A stretch of DNA of 64,000 bases from RGIG426 sp045598965 (lineage in GTDB: Bacteria > Bacillota > Clostridia > Oscillospirales > Acutalibacteraceae). The position numbers and the translations under genes were made by a program. Positions 28,617 through 37,664 of the stretch are shown here, piece after piece (within the stretch, counting starts at the first letter, position 1; each line of letters begins with the position of its first letter). The stretch is from contig JAZRVH010000004.1 of the NCBI GenBank assembly GCA_045598965.1, forward strand, positions 4,745-68,744. The letters are read 5' to 3'. The notes under the pieces were generated by a model, which saw nothing but the letters and a program-made list of their open reading frames with translations, searched no databases and had not been told where the DNA came from.

Positions 28617-30281
28617 TTACCTCTTGTACAACCCGGCAAACAACAATCCGCCCATCAAAACCAAGCCGGAGACAGCAAGCATCATCCATGTCATCGAATC
28701 AGGCTCTTGGTCTTGTGCAACAGTGGCATCGTTGTCCGCAAACGGTTGACGATCGCCGCCTTGCCTTTCTCCAAAAAAAGACTTTCCATTCTCTTTTTGA
28801 GAGTTTTTGTTATCCTTGTTCACCGTACCGGTGTCATCGGTCTCGCTGTCGGACAAACCGTCATCAGAAAAATCGTTCGGCATTTGTGGAGGCCGCTGAC
28901 CACCGCTCATTTCCTCGCCATCCGGCATTTGCGGAGGCTGCTGACCGCCAAACTCACCCGGCTGGCCTTTCCCCATCATTCCGCCACCAACCGAGCCAAT
29001 CGTCCCACTCTCGCCTGCGGTAACAGTCATTTGTTCCCCATCTACTATAAGGATATATGTCTGCCCTTCCGAAAGTTCAGGGCAAGAGAGGGTCACCGCT
29101 GAAAACGCACTCGGCACCGTTGCCGAAAGAAGCTCTGTTCCGCTTTCGTCCTCAAGAATCAGTATGGCATTGTCATTACCGCTGACAGCGGAGAAAAGGA
29201 ACGACTGTGTCGACGCCTCTTCGTCAAAGGTTTCCGCCATACCACTTCCGCCGCAGGCAATTACCGTGCCGCCCGAAACAGAACATGTTCCGCCATTTTC
29301 ACTACCGTAGTCAAGTGCACTGTTGCTACCGCCACGACCGTTTACACTAATAAACACATCGCCGCCGGTCACAGTCAAATCGCCGTTGGAGTCAATGCCG
29401 TCCGCATCCATTCCGTCGGGACTCAGCACCGTCAATTTTCCGCCGGAAATCGTCACCGATGCCGCCCCGCTTCCACAGCCGTTCAACCCGTCATCGGTAC
29501 AGGTAATTTCGGTTTCACCGCCGGCAATCTCCACCGTGTTCGACTCAATGCCCTCAACACATTGCGAAATAACCAACGCTCCCCCTTCCATTCGAAATAC
29601 GCCGGTTTCCTCATCGTTTTTTACCGAAACGCCATCATCCCCTGCCGTTAAACAAAGCGATCCTCCGGTAATCATCACGCCGTCATTAGCGTGAATTCCG
29701 TCGTCGACAGCATTTACCGTAAGCATACCGTTTTCTACCGTCAGCGTATCGTTGCACACCACGCCGTGCCCGCTTTTTGCAGTCACCGTAAGCGTGCCAT
29801 CACCCGAAAACGTTATATTATCTTTGCTATAAATTACCCCGTCCGTCGTCGTATTTTCCACGCCGGAAAGGTTGTTTTCTCCCGCAAGAAGCAGCGTCAC
29901 CGCCTTCGCCTGTTTCACGAAAATCGCTGCACCATCAAGGTTTTCAAGCGTCAGTCCATCGGCTTTCAGACGCACAACCGACCCTTTTTCCGCATCCACG
30001 GTTAACGACCCCGTTCCCGTCCCGGACAGGCGGTAATCCCCCGCCGCCGACACGGTTACATCTGACCCGGAAACGTAGGCACCGGTGCCAACAACCGTCG
30101 CACCGTTTTCGGAAAAAACAACGGTGGTTGCCGTCGCATCATTCCACGTAGTTACGCCGTCATCCTTTTCGGCGAGCGGCTGAATACCGAGTGCTGTGCC
30201 GTTCATAAATAACACGGTAATCGTCACCGCTACCGCTAAGAAGACAAAACATATTTTGTCCAAATGTTTACTTGTCGACAT
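28617..30281 (-). CDS. Cell-surface right-handed beta-helix protein (Cthe_2159/DUF4353-like)
   Basis: 554 residues. One N-terminal membrane or signal segment (about 9-32) and one C-terminal segment (about 529-551, followed by YKR) frame an extracellular part. Residues 60-400 hold repeated strands of the form GxxLTVTAxSGHGVVCNDTLTV and GGSLCLTAGDDGVSVKND, typical of a parallel beta-helix. The closest recognised family is DUF4353, first described in Clostridium thermocellum as a polysaccharide-binding beta-helix. A Gly/Pro/Gln-rich stretch (about 430-510) precedes the anchor. It is last in an operon with DUF4956 and VTC-domain genes, the known context. Confidence 0.85.
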   Translation of the reverse strand: MSTSKHLDKICFVFLAVAVTITVLFMNGTALGIQPLAEKDDGVTTWNDATATTVVFSENGATVVGTGAYVSGSDVTVSAAGDYRLSGTGTGSLTVDAEKGSVVRLKADGLTLENLDGAAIFVKQAKAVTLLLAGENNLSGVENTTTDGVIYSKDNITFSGDGTLTVTAKSGHGVVCNDTLTVENGMLTVNAVDDGIHANDGVMITGGSLCLTAGDDGVSVKNDEETGVFRMEGGALVISQCVEGIESNTVEIAGGETEITCTDDGLNGCGSGAASVTISGGKLTVLSPDGMDADGIDSNGDLTVTGGDVFISVNGRGGSNSALDYGSENGGTCSVSGGTVIACGGSGMAETFDEEASTQSFLFSAVSGNDNAILILEDESGTELLSATVPSAFSAVTLSCPELSEGQTYILIVDGEQMTVTAGESGTIGSVGGGMMGKGQPGEFGGQQPPQMPDGEEMSGGQRPPQMPNDFSDDGLSDSETDDTGTVNKDNKNSQKENGKSFFGERQGGDRQPFADNDATVAQDQEPDSMTWMMLAVSGLVLMGGLLFAGLYKR

Positions 30282-30290
30282 AATGCACCC

Positions 30291-30962
30291 TCAACCCATG
30301 TAATCACCGTTATAACTGACAAGCACAGCATTTTGCACACCGTTCATCGAAGAGAGTGCATTAACAAAATCGGTGTTGTCATCAGCAAGATTGACCTCGT
30401 AGCAAAGCTCCACATTCCCTTTTTGTGCCGTTTTGCTCTTGACAACGCATCTTTTGGTCGTCTGCTCTAAAAACGCTTTGACCTGCGTTTCCGTCTCGTA
30501 TCCGTCACATACAATCGACACAATGTACGGATGTGCACTTGATTTGCGATTGACAAACAACAGCAAAATCACACCGATGACCACGCTGCCGATAACCGCA
30601 AGTGGAATCATCCCCGCCGCAAGCACAATACCTGCCGCAATCGACCAAAAAAGAAAAGCAATATCCAATGGCTCTTTGATAGCGGTACGGAAACGCACAA
30701 TCGACAGAGCACCCACCATTCCGAGAGACAACACCACATTGCTCGTCACCGCCAACATCACAAGTGCAGTAATCATGGTCAGTGCCAAAAGGGTTACGCC
30801 AAACCCGGCGGAATACATAACGCCTTGATAGGTCTTTTTATATACGAAAAAGATAAACAGTCCGATACAAAACGCAAGCACCAATGCCACCACAATATCC
30901 AGCACGCTAACAGCGGTGACGTTCTCTAAAAATCCCGATTTAAAAATGTCCTTAAAACTCAT
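30291..30962 (-). CDS. DUF4956 membrane protein
   Basis: 223 residues with an AAGGAG site. Four hydrophobic segments lie at about 20-42, 50-75, 78-95 and 105-133. The SIVRFRTAIKEPLDIAFLFWSIA segment between them is the family signature. A soluble C-terminal domain (about 140-223) follows. The function is unknown. The family is repeatedly found with VTC-domain polymerase-like proteins and beta-helix surface proteins, as here (13 bp and 9 bp gaps). Confidence 0.85.
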   Translation of the reverse strand: MSFKDIFKSGFLENVTAVSVLDIVVALVLAFCIGLFIFFVYKKTYQGVMYSAGFGVTLLALTMITALVMLAVTSNVVLSLGMVGALSIVRFRTAIKEPLDIAFLFWSIAAGIVLAAGMIPLAVIGSVVIGVILLLFVNRKSSAHPYIVSIVCDGYETETQVKAFLEQTTKRCVVKSKTAQKGNVELCYEVNLADDNTDFVNALSSMNGVQNAVLVSYNGDYMG

Positions 30963-30975
30963 TGTCTTTTACTCC

Positions 30976-31647
30976 TTATCCGTAAATTCTACACTTAGCA
31001 TATTTGGAAAACGCACCGACACGACGGCTCTCAAGGCTCACCGCATCTCGCACGATATCCGGCAAAAACGCATCCCACTTAACCTCCAAAATCGGCGGGG
31101 AATCCACCGCCGGCGTAAGTGGTCTTGCTGGGTTCAAAAAATCCGTAGAATGCACACCGGTGCACAAATTCGAATCAATCGTCACCCGCACATTTCCCGC
31201 AGAAAACACAAACGGCTCACGAGTGTATTGCACAATGGTTTTTGGTCGCAGCTCCTGCGTGCACATTTTAACATACAACTCCCGCAATAACGGGTGCTGT
31301 GCCTCCCGCAAAAAGCCGATATCCCCGGCAATAAGCCGTGCGGTTTCTTCTTTTGTCAGAGGTGCCGTTACTTTTTGACACAACCCATTCACCTTGCTTT
31401 TCTTTTCCAACCGCAAAAACGATGAGTCATCGTCATACATTCGAATACGAAACTTTTCTCGCTGATTTACTCCGTCGATTTTCTCAAAAAACGCCGTGTC
31501 GGTAGGGGTATCAAAATACAAACTACGCACGCTATAGTACTTGTTTTTTGCATGAGAATCCGGTTGCATTATCGCCGAAAGCCGTGATTTGAGTACACGC
31601 CGGTCAGCTTCGTTTATCTCGAATTTCCACTCATGTCGAAATCTCAC
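30976..31647 (-). CDS. VTC-domain (CYTH-fold) polyphosphate-polymerase-like protein
   Basis: 223 residues from GTG 31647 (AAAGGAGAG site, 5 bases upstream). The tunnel-fold charged strands are clear: RFRHEWKFEI, YSVRSLYFDT, REKFRIRMY, FLRLEKKSKVNG and PILEVKWDAFLPDI. Yeast Vtc4 with this domain makes polyphosphate from ATP. For the bacterial homologues beside DUF4956 the substrate is unproven. The basic and acidic residues expected inside the tunnel are present. It is first of a three-gene operon. Confidence 0.85.
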   Translation of the reverse strand: MRFRHEWKFEINEADRRVLKSRLSAIMQPDSHAKNKYYSVRSLYFDTPTDTAFFEKIDGVNQREKFRIRMYDDDSSFLRLEKKSKVNGLCQKVTAPLTKEETARLIAGDIGFLREAQHPLLRELYVKMCTQELRPKTIVQYTREPFVFSAGNVRVTIDSNLCTGVHSTDFLNPARPLTPAVDSPPILEVKWDAFLPDIVRDAVSLESRRVGAFSKYAKCRIYG

Positions 31648-31761
31648 AAAATCTCTCCTTTCATGCTTTCTATTGTACCGCACAGCTTTGCTCTGTTTGT
31701 AAAGCAATCGTAACGAAAGTGTGAAAAAGTCGTGGATTTTCCGTCCGATTTGTAAACAAAC

Positions 31762-31789
31762 AAAGAACGGGGACTATGCCCCGTTCTTT
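31762..31789 (-). terminator. Terminator of sigG
   Basis: An 11-bp perfect stem: aaagaacgggg (31762-31772) with ccccgttcttt (31779-31789). It begins at the stop codon of sigG on the minus strand and ends in a T-rich stretch. Confidence 0.8.
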
Positions 31790-32556
31790 CATAGCTGTTC
31801 TTTCACTTTTTCCAACGCACTTTTTTCAAGTCGGCTCACCTGGGCTTGAGAAATACCAATCTCTGCCGCCACCTCCATTTGCGTAAGCCCTTTGAAAAAA
31901 CGCAACCCGATGATACGCTTTTCCCGTTCTCCCAATGACCGAATCGCCTCTTTTAACGTAATCTCCTCTAACCAAGTTTTATCGTCGTTACCGTCACCGA
32001 TTTGGTCCATCACATAGATAGGTTCTCCACCGTCTGAAAAGACGGGTTCATACAGCGAAACCGGCTCAACAATGGCCTCCAACGCCGTAACCACATCCTC
32101 TCGTGGCAGTTGCAGTTCACGGGCAATTTCCTCCACCGTTGGCTCTGCGTGATTTTTTACAATCAGCTGTTCCTTGACCTGCATCGCCCGATACGCAATA
32201 TCCCGCATAGAACGACTGATACGAATTGCATTATTATCCCGAAGATAGCGGCGAATTTCGCCGATAATCATCGGCACCGCATACGTGGAAAAGCGAACGT
32301 CTAAATCCACATTAAAATTATCAATGGATTTCATAAGCCCGATACATCCCACTTGGAATAAATCGTCCATATTTTCGCCTCTGCCGGAGAACCGCTGACA
32401 CACGCTTAAAACCAGCCGTAAATTGCCGGAAATCAGCTGTTCTCGGGCGGTGGGATTGCCCGCCCGCATCTCTTTGAGCAGTCGCATTTTCTCCGCCTCG
32501 GAAAGCACCGTTAATTCTGCGGTATTGACCCCACATATCTCCACCTTGTTGTACAA
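31789..32556 (-). CDS. sigG: RNA polymerase sporulation sigma factor sigma-G
   Basis: 255 residues from TTG 32556. The frame has no ATG or GTG nearer than the far-upstream ATG at 32619, which lies upstream of the predicted promoter. The family N-terminus LYNKVEICGVNT begins exactly at the TTG. Sigma-G drives late forespore genes. Region 2 (NLRLVLSVCQRFSGRGENMDDLFQ, YAVPMIIGEIRRYLRD), region 3 and region 4 (REKRIIGLRFFKGLTQMEVAAEIGISQAQVSRLEK) are full length. It stands alone, away from sigE. Confidence 0.93.
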   Translation of the reverse strand: MYNKVEICGVNTAELTVLSEAEKMRLLKEMRAGNPTAREQLISGNLRLVLSVCQRFSGRGENMDDLFQVGCIGLMKSIDNFNVDLDVRFSTYAVPMIIGEIRRYLRDNNAIRISRSMRDIAYRAMQVKEQLIVKNHAEPTVEEIARELQLPREDVVTALEAIVEPVSLYEPVFSDGGEPIYVMDQIGDGNDDKTWLEEITLKEAIRSLGEREKRIIGLRFFKGLTQMEVAAEIGISQAQVSRLEKSALEKVKEQL

Positions 32557-32579
32557 TACGCTCGACCCCTTTCTGCCGA

Positions 32580-32610
32580 AAGTATGGGCAGAAAAAGGGG
32601 TGCCTATACA
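32580..32610 (-). promoter_or_regulatory. Candidate sigma-G/sigma-F type promoter of sigG
   Basis: Minus strand TGTATA (32610-32605), 18-base spacer, CATACTT (32586-32580). This resembles the forespore consensus TGAATA-N18-CATACTA. It lies about 25 bases before TTG 32556 and would allow autoregulation. Confidence 0.6.
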
Positions 32611-32628
32611 AAAGCACAAAAAAAGAAA

Positions 32629-32662
32629 AAGCCGTGGACAAATGTTTTGTCCACGGCTTTTA
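32629..32662. terminator. Terminator after tsf, bidirectional
   Basis: A long stem (aaagccgtggaca with tgtccacggcttt) has A and T runs on both sides. It closes rpsB-tsf on the minus strand. Confidence 0.85.
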
Positions 32663-32674
32663 ATGGATGAAATC

Positions 32675-33766
32675 TTATTTTACCATGCTGGCAACTTCGG
32701 CGGCGAAATCGTCTTCTTTCTTTTCGATTCCTTCACCCTTTGCCAAACGAACAAAGCTCTTCACCGTAATGTTCGCACCGAGCTTTTTGGCAACATCGGC
32801 AACATACGCACCGACGTTACCGTCGAACACATCGTTGCGGACGAACGCCTGCTCCATGAGGCAGACCTCTTTAATCTGTTTGTTGATACGACCCTCATTG
32901 GCTTTCATAAAGATCTGGTTCGCCATAAACTCATCTTTCATGGCAACCGCAACATTCGCCAACGTGGCAATCGCTTCTTTAGAGAGGAAGTTGAAGAGGA
33001 ACTTATTGTTCTTCTGCTCATTGTAGGCGGCAACGTCCTCTGCACTCCAGAGGTTATCCTCGAGCACTTTGGTCACAACCTGATTGAAGATGGGCTTCGG
33101 CAGAGTATCCGGTTTGTTCAGAGAGCTTTCCACAATGATGTTTTTCATGTTGGCAAGCTCATCCTCGGTGATATCCGAACGATTCAGATATTCCGGGCTC
33201 AAAGCGGCAACCTGCATGGCAATGTTTTTGCCCATTTCCACAAACTCGGCTTTGTCAGCAGCATCGGTGTCAAACGCAACCAACACGCCCACAGAACCGC
33301 CGGCATGGATATAGGAAACAACCGTACCCTCCACGAGTTCAAAACGACGGAGGCTCAGGTTCTCACGAATTTTAAGGAACAGATCTTGAATTGCATCCGC
33401 AACCGAAACGGAACCGTCCGCAATCGTGGCGGCTTTCAAAGCGTCCAAATCCGCCGGTTTCGCCAAAACAACCGTTTTGGCAATCTGGTTGGCAAGGGCT
33501 TTGAATTCCGGGTTGTTACCCACGAAGTCGGTCTCGCAGTTGAGCTCTACCAAAGCGGAAGCCGTACCGTCGCTGTAAACACCGATAGTGCCCTCAGCGG
33601 CAACACGACCGGCCTTTTTGGCGGCAGAAGCCAAGCCTTTTTCACGAAGAATTTGAATGGCCTTCTCCATATCGCCATCGGCTTCGGTCAACGCTTTTTT
33701 GCAATCCATCATACCGACGTTGGTTCTCTCACGCAACGTCACAACGTCTTTCGCAGTAAAAGCCAT
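32675..33766 (-). CDS. tsf: Translation elongation factor Ts
   Basis: 363 residues from ATG 33766 (AAGGAGGAAC site). EF-Ts exchanges GDP for GTP on EF-Tu. The N-terminal UBA-like domain with LRERTNVGMMDCKKALTEADGD and the TDFVGNN signature (NCETDFVGNN) are intact. At 363 residues it is longer than the usual 280-310. The extra sequence is in the middle and C-terminal region (about 200-290), with Asn- and Lys-rich helices. It forms an operon with rpsB (13 bp). Confidence 0.95.
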   Translation of the reverse strand: MAFTAKDVVTLRERTNVGMMDCKKALTEADGDMEKAIQILREKGLASAAKKAGRVAAEGTIGVYSDGTASALVELNCETDFVGNNPEFKALANQIAKTVVLAKPADLDALKAATIADGSVSVADAIQDLFLKIRENLSLRRFELVEGTVVSYIHAGGSVGVLVAFDTDAADKAEFVEMGKNIAMQVAALSPEYLNRSDITEDELANMKNIIVESSLNKPDTLPKPIFNQVVTKVLEDNLWSAEDVAAYNEQKNNKFLFNFLSKEAIATLANVAVAMKDEFMANQIFMKANEGRINKQIKEVCLMEQAFVRNDVFDGNVGAYVADVAKKLGANITVKSFVRLAKGEGIEKKEDDFAAEVASMVK

Positions 33767-33779
33767 TTTCAGTTCCTCC

Positions 33780-34520
33780 TTATTCTGCCGCTTCCGGAGC
33801 TTCCGCTTCGGCAGCAGCTTCTTCCACAACGTTGTCCACGCCCTGACGGCCTTCGATAATGGCGTTAGCCATCGCACCGGCAATCAGTTTAACGGCACGG
33901 ATAGCATCGTCGTTACCCGGGATAACGTAATCGGCATCATCCGGATCGCAGTTGGTGTCCACAATAGCGACAACCGGGATACCCAGTTTTTTCGCTTCGG
34001 CAACAGCGATTTTCTCTTTGCGGGGATCAACAATGAACAGGGCATCCGGGCGTTTTTCCATACCCTGGATACCGCCGAGGAATTTGTCGAGTTTTTCTTT
34101 CTCGTGTTTCAGTTTGATAACTTCCTTTTTCGGGAGCATATCAAAGGTGCCATCCTCTTCCATGTCATTGAGCTTGTTCATACGAGCCACACGGCTGCGG
34201 ATGGTGCGGAAGTTGGTCATCATACCGCCAAGCCAACGAGCATTGACATAGTAGGCACCGGCACGCTCCGCTTCCTCACGGATAGAGTCTTGGGCCTGTT
34301 TTTTGGTGCCGACGAACAGCACATTGCCGCCGTTGGCGGACAAATCACGGATGAAGTTATAGGCTTCCTCCAGTTTGTTGACCGTTTTTTGCAGGTCAAT
34401 GATGTAGATGCCGTTGCGTTCGGTGAAAATGTACGGAGCCATTTTCGGGTTCCAACGGCGGGTTTGGTGACCAAAGTGGACACCGGCTTCGAGAAGCTGT
34501 TTCATAGATACGACTGACAT
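33780..34520 (-). CDS. rpsB: 30S ribosomal protein S2
   Basis: 246 residues, ATG with an AGGAGG site. S2 binds the small-subunit head-body junction. The family signatures are present: MKQLLEAGVHFGHQTRRWNPKM at the start, GGMMTNFRTI and a DTNCDPDDADYVIPGNDDAIRAVKL segment. The last 20 residues are an Ala/Glu tail. It leads the rpsB-tsf operon behind a leader of about 110 bases, which may hold an autoregulatory site; I see no recognisable fold. Confidence 0.97.
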   Translation of the reverse strand: MSVVSMKQLLEAGVHFGHQTRRWNPKMAPYIFTERNGIYIIDLQKTVNKLEEAYNFIRDLSANGGNVLFVGTKKQAQDSIREEAERAGAYYVNARWLGGMMTNFRTIRSRVARMNKLNDMEEDGTFDMLPKKEVIKLKHEKEKLDKFLGGIQGMEKRPDALFIVDPRKEKIAVAEAKKLGIPVVAIVDTNCDPDDADYVIPGNDDAIRAVKLIAGAMANAIIEGRQGVDNVVEEAAAEAEAPEAAE

Positions 34521-34638
34521 TGAGAGATTCCTCCTAAATTAAAATTGGTTTGTATCCTCCGCCGATTCCACCTCTGCCACCGCGTCGTAAACGGCACCGA
34601 CCGAGATGATAAGCGAATCGGCGTGCGAATTCCGAAAT

Positions 34639-34667
34639 ATAATAGCACAAGCCCTCACGAAAGTCAA
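34639..34667 (-). promoter_or_regulatory. rpsB sigma-A promoter inside a terminator hairpin
   Basis: Minus strand TTGACT (34667-34662), 17-base spacer, TATTAT (34644-34639). The -35 lies in the loop and the spacer runs through the distal arm of the hydrolase-gene terminator at 34643-34681. The leader before rpsB (34521-34632) holds no gene. Confidence 0.8.
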
Positions 34668-34681
34668 GAGGGTTTGTGCTA
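34643..34681. terminator. Terminator after the hydrolase gene
   Basis: tagcacaa-g-ccctc pairs with gaggg-t-ttgtgcta; the minus-strand side continues into TTATATTT. It contains the rpsB promoter. Confidence 0.75.
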
Positions 34682-34702
34682 TTTTTTGCAGTATTTTTAT
34701 TA

Positions 34703-35629
34703 TTATAGGACTTTGGCGTAAAAATCGGCTAACGCCGCCGTGTATGCCGCATTGTCCACAAGGAATTCCAACCCGTGTCCGGCATCGGCAACCGTCACCA
34801 ATCTCTTGTCCGTCACGCAAGCCTCGTAACAGCGATGGCTCATTTCACAGGGCACAAAGCGGTCATCCTCCCCGTGGAAAAACAGCACAGGGATTTTCAC
34901 CCGAGCAAGTGCCGTCGGGGCGTCGCATTTTTCTAAATCGAACCGCCCGTACAAAGCAGAACCCAGCCGCAAAAAAGGATACACGACGGACGTCGGCAAC
35001 CCTCTTGTGCGAATATCCTTACAGATAATTTCCTTAGGCGAGGTATAACCGCTGTCGGCAATAATCCCCACCACGTTTTCGGGCAACGGCAGTTCCGCCG
35101 CCATCATTACCGTCGCCGCCCCCATAGACACGCCCACAAGAACGATTTTGATCTCTTTTCCGAACCGCTCGCATAGATACTCTACCCACGAAAGCACGTC
35201 CTCCCGTTCCAATACGCCGAACGTAAGACAACGTCCCTCGCTTTGCCCGTGGGCTCGCTGATCAATAAGCAACACGTTATGTCCCGAGGAAAGCGAATGC
35301 TGTAACCCACCGGAAAAGTCCCGAATGGCAATACTTTTATACCCGTGCACCTGCACCTCGATAGGAGCTCCTTTTTCCGTTTCATAATACGCTCCGTGCA
35401 GTCGCACTCCGTCCGATCCGGTAATCCACACATCCTCACAAGGAATGGAAAGTGCCTCCTCCACCAGCGGCAAAATGCGGTGTTCCAAAGCCGCATATTG
35501 TTCGCCCGGAAGCATTTCACGGGGATTTTGCAACAAGCGTTTATCCACCGCAAAGGCAATCCGATAACATACGTATGCCGTCAAAAGCACCAACGCCGCC
35601 ACAAACAACACCACAAAAATCGCCCACAT
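34703..35629 (-). CDS. Membrane-anchored alpha/beta hydrolase
   Basis: 308 residues from ATG 35629 (AAAGGGGAG upstream). One N-terminal membrane helix (about 3-23) precedes an alpha/beta hydrolase fold: VHGYKS (oxyanion region), LIDQRAHGQSEGR, nucleophile elbow GVSMGAA (serine), DSGYTS, a late acid in HGEDDRFVP and the histidine in DAGHGLEF. The family includes esterases and peptidase-like proteins of the YqkD/BAAT type; substrate unknown. It is the last gene after the Y-polymerase and YolD genes. Confidence 0.85.
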   Translation of the reverse strand: MWAIFVVLFVAALVLLTAYVCYRIAFAVDKRLLQNPREMLPGEQYAALEHRILPLVEEALSIPCEDVWITGSDGVRLHGAYYETEKGAPIEVQVHGYKSIAIRDFSGGLQHSLSSGHNVLLIDQRAHGQSEGRCLTFGVLEREDVLSWVEYLCERFGKEIKIVLVGVSMGAATVMMAAELPLPENVVGIIADSGYTSPKEIICKDIRTRGLPTSVVYPFLRLGSALYGRFDLEKCDAPTALARVKIPVLFFHGEDDRFVPCEMSHRCYEACVTDKRLVTVADAGHGLEFLVDNAAYTAALADFYAKVL

Positions 35630-35658
35630 ACTCACACACTCCCCTTTTCGCCAATCGT

Positions 35659-36075
35659 TCAACCATTTTGCAAAAAATCGCCGTCGATTTCATAAATGTC
35701 ATCAAGAGCAAGTCGTGTGCCGTCAACAAACACCAACGTGCGAGAAAACAAGTCCACCTTTCGCACATTCCCCGTCGTCGTCACATACGTGCCGCCGGCT
35801 TTTTTCTCATCCGGCACGAAATACATCACCGACACCGACGGCGTCTCGTTGACACACGCCGAAAGCCGTGCAAACGCCTCATCCAGCTCTTGGGCTTTCG
35901 TTTCCTCCACTTTCAATTTTCGGTCGGTGGAGCGTGCCGTTTCGTCAATGGCATCTCCATAACCGGTCAAGGCCGCAAACGGAGCAAACTGTGCCGCTCG
36001 GTCGTGCATCGACATCGAAGGATACACCGCTGACTTGTGGTGCGGCAAATGCAAAATATCGTCGTAATTTCCCAT
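35659..36075 (-). CDS. YolD-like protein
   Basis: 138 residues with an AAAGGAGAG site. The family segment MHDRAAQFAPFAALTGYGDAI (about 23-43) is clear, and the C-terminal half has beta strands ending in TRLALDDIYEIDGDFLQ. YolD-like proteins of Firmicutes and their phages are often encoded next to Y-family polymerases and were proposed as UmuD-like partners. Here it follows the polymerase by 27 bp. Confidence 0.85.
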   Translation of the reverse strand: MGNYDDILHLPHHKSAVYPSMSMHDRAAQFAPFAALTGYGDAIDETARSTDRKLKVEETKAQELDEAFARLSACVNETPSVSVMYFVPDEKKAGGTYVTTTGNVRKVDLFSRTLVFVDGTRLALDDIYEIDGDFLQNG

Positions 36076-36102
36076 ACTCTCTCCTTTACAGCCAAACCGA
36101 CA

Positions 36103-37626
36103 TCAGGCTTTGTGACCTCCTACCTGACCGTTACGGTCACGGGTGGTGGCTCCTTCCTCAAAATTCATACCCTTCAGAATGGCGTTTTTGCCAAACTTTT
36201 TCTTGATTGCCAACACAGCATCCTGCTGTTTTCGTTCACGGGCAAGACGTTGTTTTTCCTTTTCCCGCTCCCGCTCCTTTTCGGCATAATCGGTAAACAA
36301 ATCCATCTGTTCCGGAGCAGTTTCCTCGCTTTGGTTTTCCATTTCCGGTACCACATGGTTGGCAACCACATACACCCGCCGCACCGTAAGATTTTTATCC
36401 ACAATGCGGTCATACAACGTCGACACCGCCTCCATAATTCGCCGTGTCGACGAGGTTTTCGGCTCTAAATTTACCGTGCCGTGTGCGGGCTTCGGGGCTC
36501 GTCTGCCGTAGTAATCCGTCGTCACCGGGCCGGTATACGCCTTGCGACGGGTTTCATCGGCGAGGTTTTCCACATCATAACAAACCGTCAACTCCATTTG
36601 GTCGGTAACCAGTCGTTTGTCCACCAAATCCAGCACCAACAAATCGGTCATTTCCCGTGTAATCAGCCTGCCCTTTTCGAAGTCATAGGGATGCTGTAAC
36701 ACTTGACCGGAGCTTATACTGTTCATCTGCGGCCTATACGCTTTTATTTCGGAAAGTGTGCACGGCTCAACTCCCCAAGCGTGGTCAATTAACAACTCGG
36801 CGTTGATGCCGAACAATTTGTACAGCTGTTTTTCATTGTAGGTTGAGCGACGTGCCACATCCCCCATCGTAAACATCCGATGCTGTTCCAGTTTTTTGGC
36901 AATTCCTCTTCCCACTCGCCAAAAATCCGTCAACGGACGATGATCCCAAAGCTGTTCACGATACCGTTGCTCATCCAGTTCGGCAATACGCACGCCGTCT
37001 TTATCCGCCGGCATCTTTTTTGCCACAATATCCATCGCAATCTTACACAAATACAGGTTGGTGCCGATACCGGCGGTGGCGGTAATCCCCGTCTCTTTCA
37101 GCACGTCACGAATCATAGCCATCGTCATCTCACGTGCCGTCATTTTGCGTGCGGCAAGGTAGTTGGTGACATCAATAAATACCTCGTCGATAGAATACAC
37201 ATGAATATCCTCTGCCGCCACATAGCGGAGATAAATTTGATAGATTTTTGTGCTCAGCTCCATATAGCGTGCCATTTGCGGCGGAGCAATTTGCACCTCA
37301 AGCTCAAAGTCCGGATGAGCCGCCAATTCCGTTGCATCCGAGGATTTCCCCGTAAACTTTTTGCAAGGTGAAGCGACAAGCCGTTGGCTGTTCACCGCTT
37401 TTACCCGCTGGTTTACTTCAAACAAACGAGCACGTCCGGGTATATTGTACGCCTTTAGTGCCGGTGACACCGCCAAGCAAATTGTTTTTTCCGTGCGTGT
37501 AGGGTCTGCCACCACTAAATGCGTCGTCAGCGGGTCAAGTCCCCGCTCCATACACTCCACCGAGGCGTAGAATGATTTTAAGTCAATGGCTACATACTGT
37601 TTTTCTGCCGCTTTCGGTTGTTCCAT
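36103..37626 (-). CDS. Y-family DNA polymerase (UmuC/YqjW type)
   Basis: 507 residues. This family carries out error-prone translesion synthesis. The palm has IDLKSFYASVEC (first metal aspartate D15) and YSIDEVFIDV (second acidic pair). The finger segment is KTICLAVSPALKAYNIPGR. A helix-hairpin-helix region (FWRVGRGIAKKLEQ) and the little-finger domain with DYYGRR follow. The C-terminus (RDRNGQVGGHKA) is typical of Firmicute UmuC proteins with YolD partners. A clear sigma-A promoter precedes it. Confidence 0.92.
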   Translation of the reverse strand: MEQPKAAEKQYVAIDLKSFYASVECMERGLDPLTTHLVVADPTRTEKTICLAVSPALKAYNIPGRARLFEVNQRVKAVNSQRLVASPCKKFTGKSSDATELAAHPDFELEVQIAPPQMARYMELSTKIYQIYLRYVAAEDIHVYSIDEVFIDVTNYLAARKMTAREMTMAMIRDVLKETGITATAGIGTNLYLCKIAMDIVAKKMPADKDGVRIAELDEQRYREQLWDHRPLTDFWRVGRGIAKKLEQHRMFTMGDVARRSTYNEKQLYKLFGINAELLIDHAWGVEPCTLSEIKAYRPQMNSISSGQVLQHPYDFEKGRLITREMTDLLVLDLVDKRLVTDQMELTVCYDVENLADETRRKAYTGPVTTDYYGRRAPKPAHGTVNLEPKTSSTRRIMEAVSTLYDRIVDKNLTVRRVYVVANHVVPEMENQSEETAPEQMDLFTDYAEKEREREKEKQRLARERKQQDAVLAIKKKFGKNAILKGMNFEEGATTRDRNGQVGGHKA

Positions 37627-37664
37627 CCTCGCCCCGTCCTTTCCTCGTTTTAGTCACCACAAAT

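Noticed and set aside
32423..33859. A 478-codon plus-strand frame over tsf
   Set aside because: Antisense to EF-Ts and the sigG upstream region, with no ribosome site or family signature.
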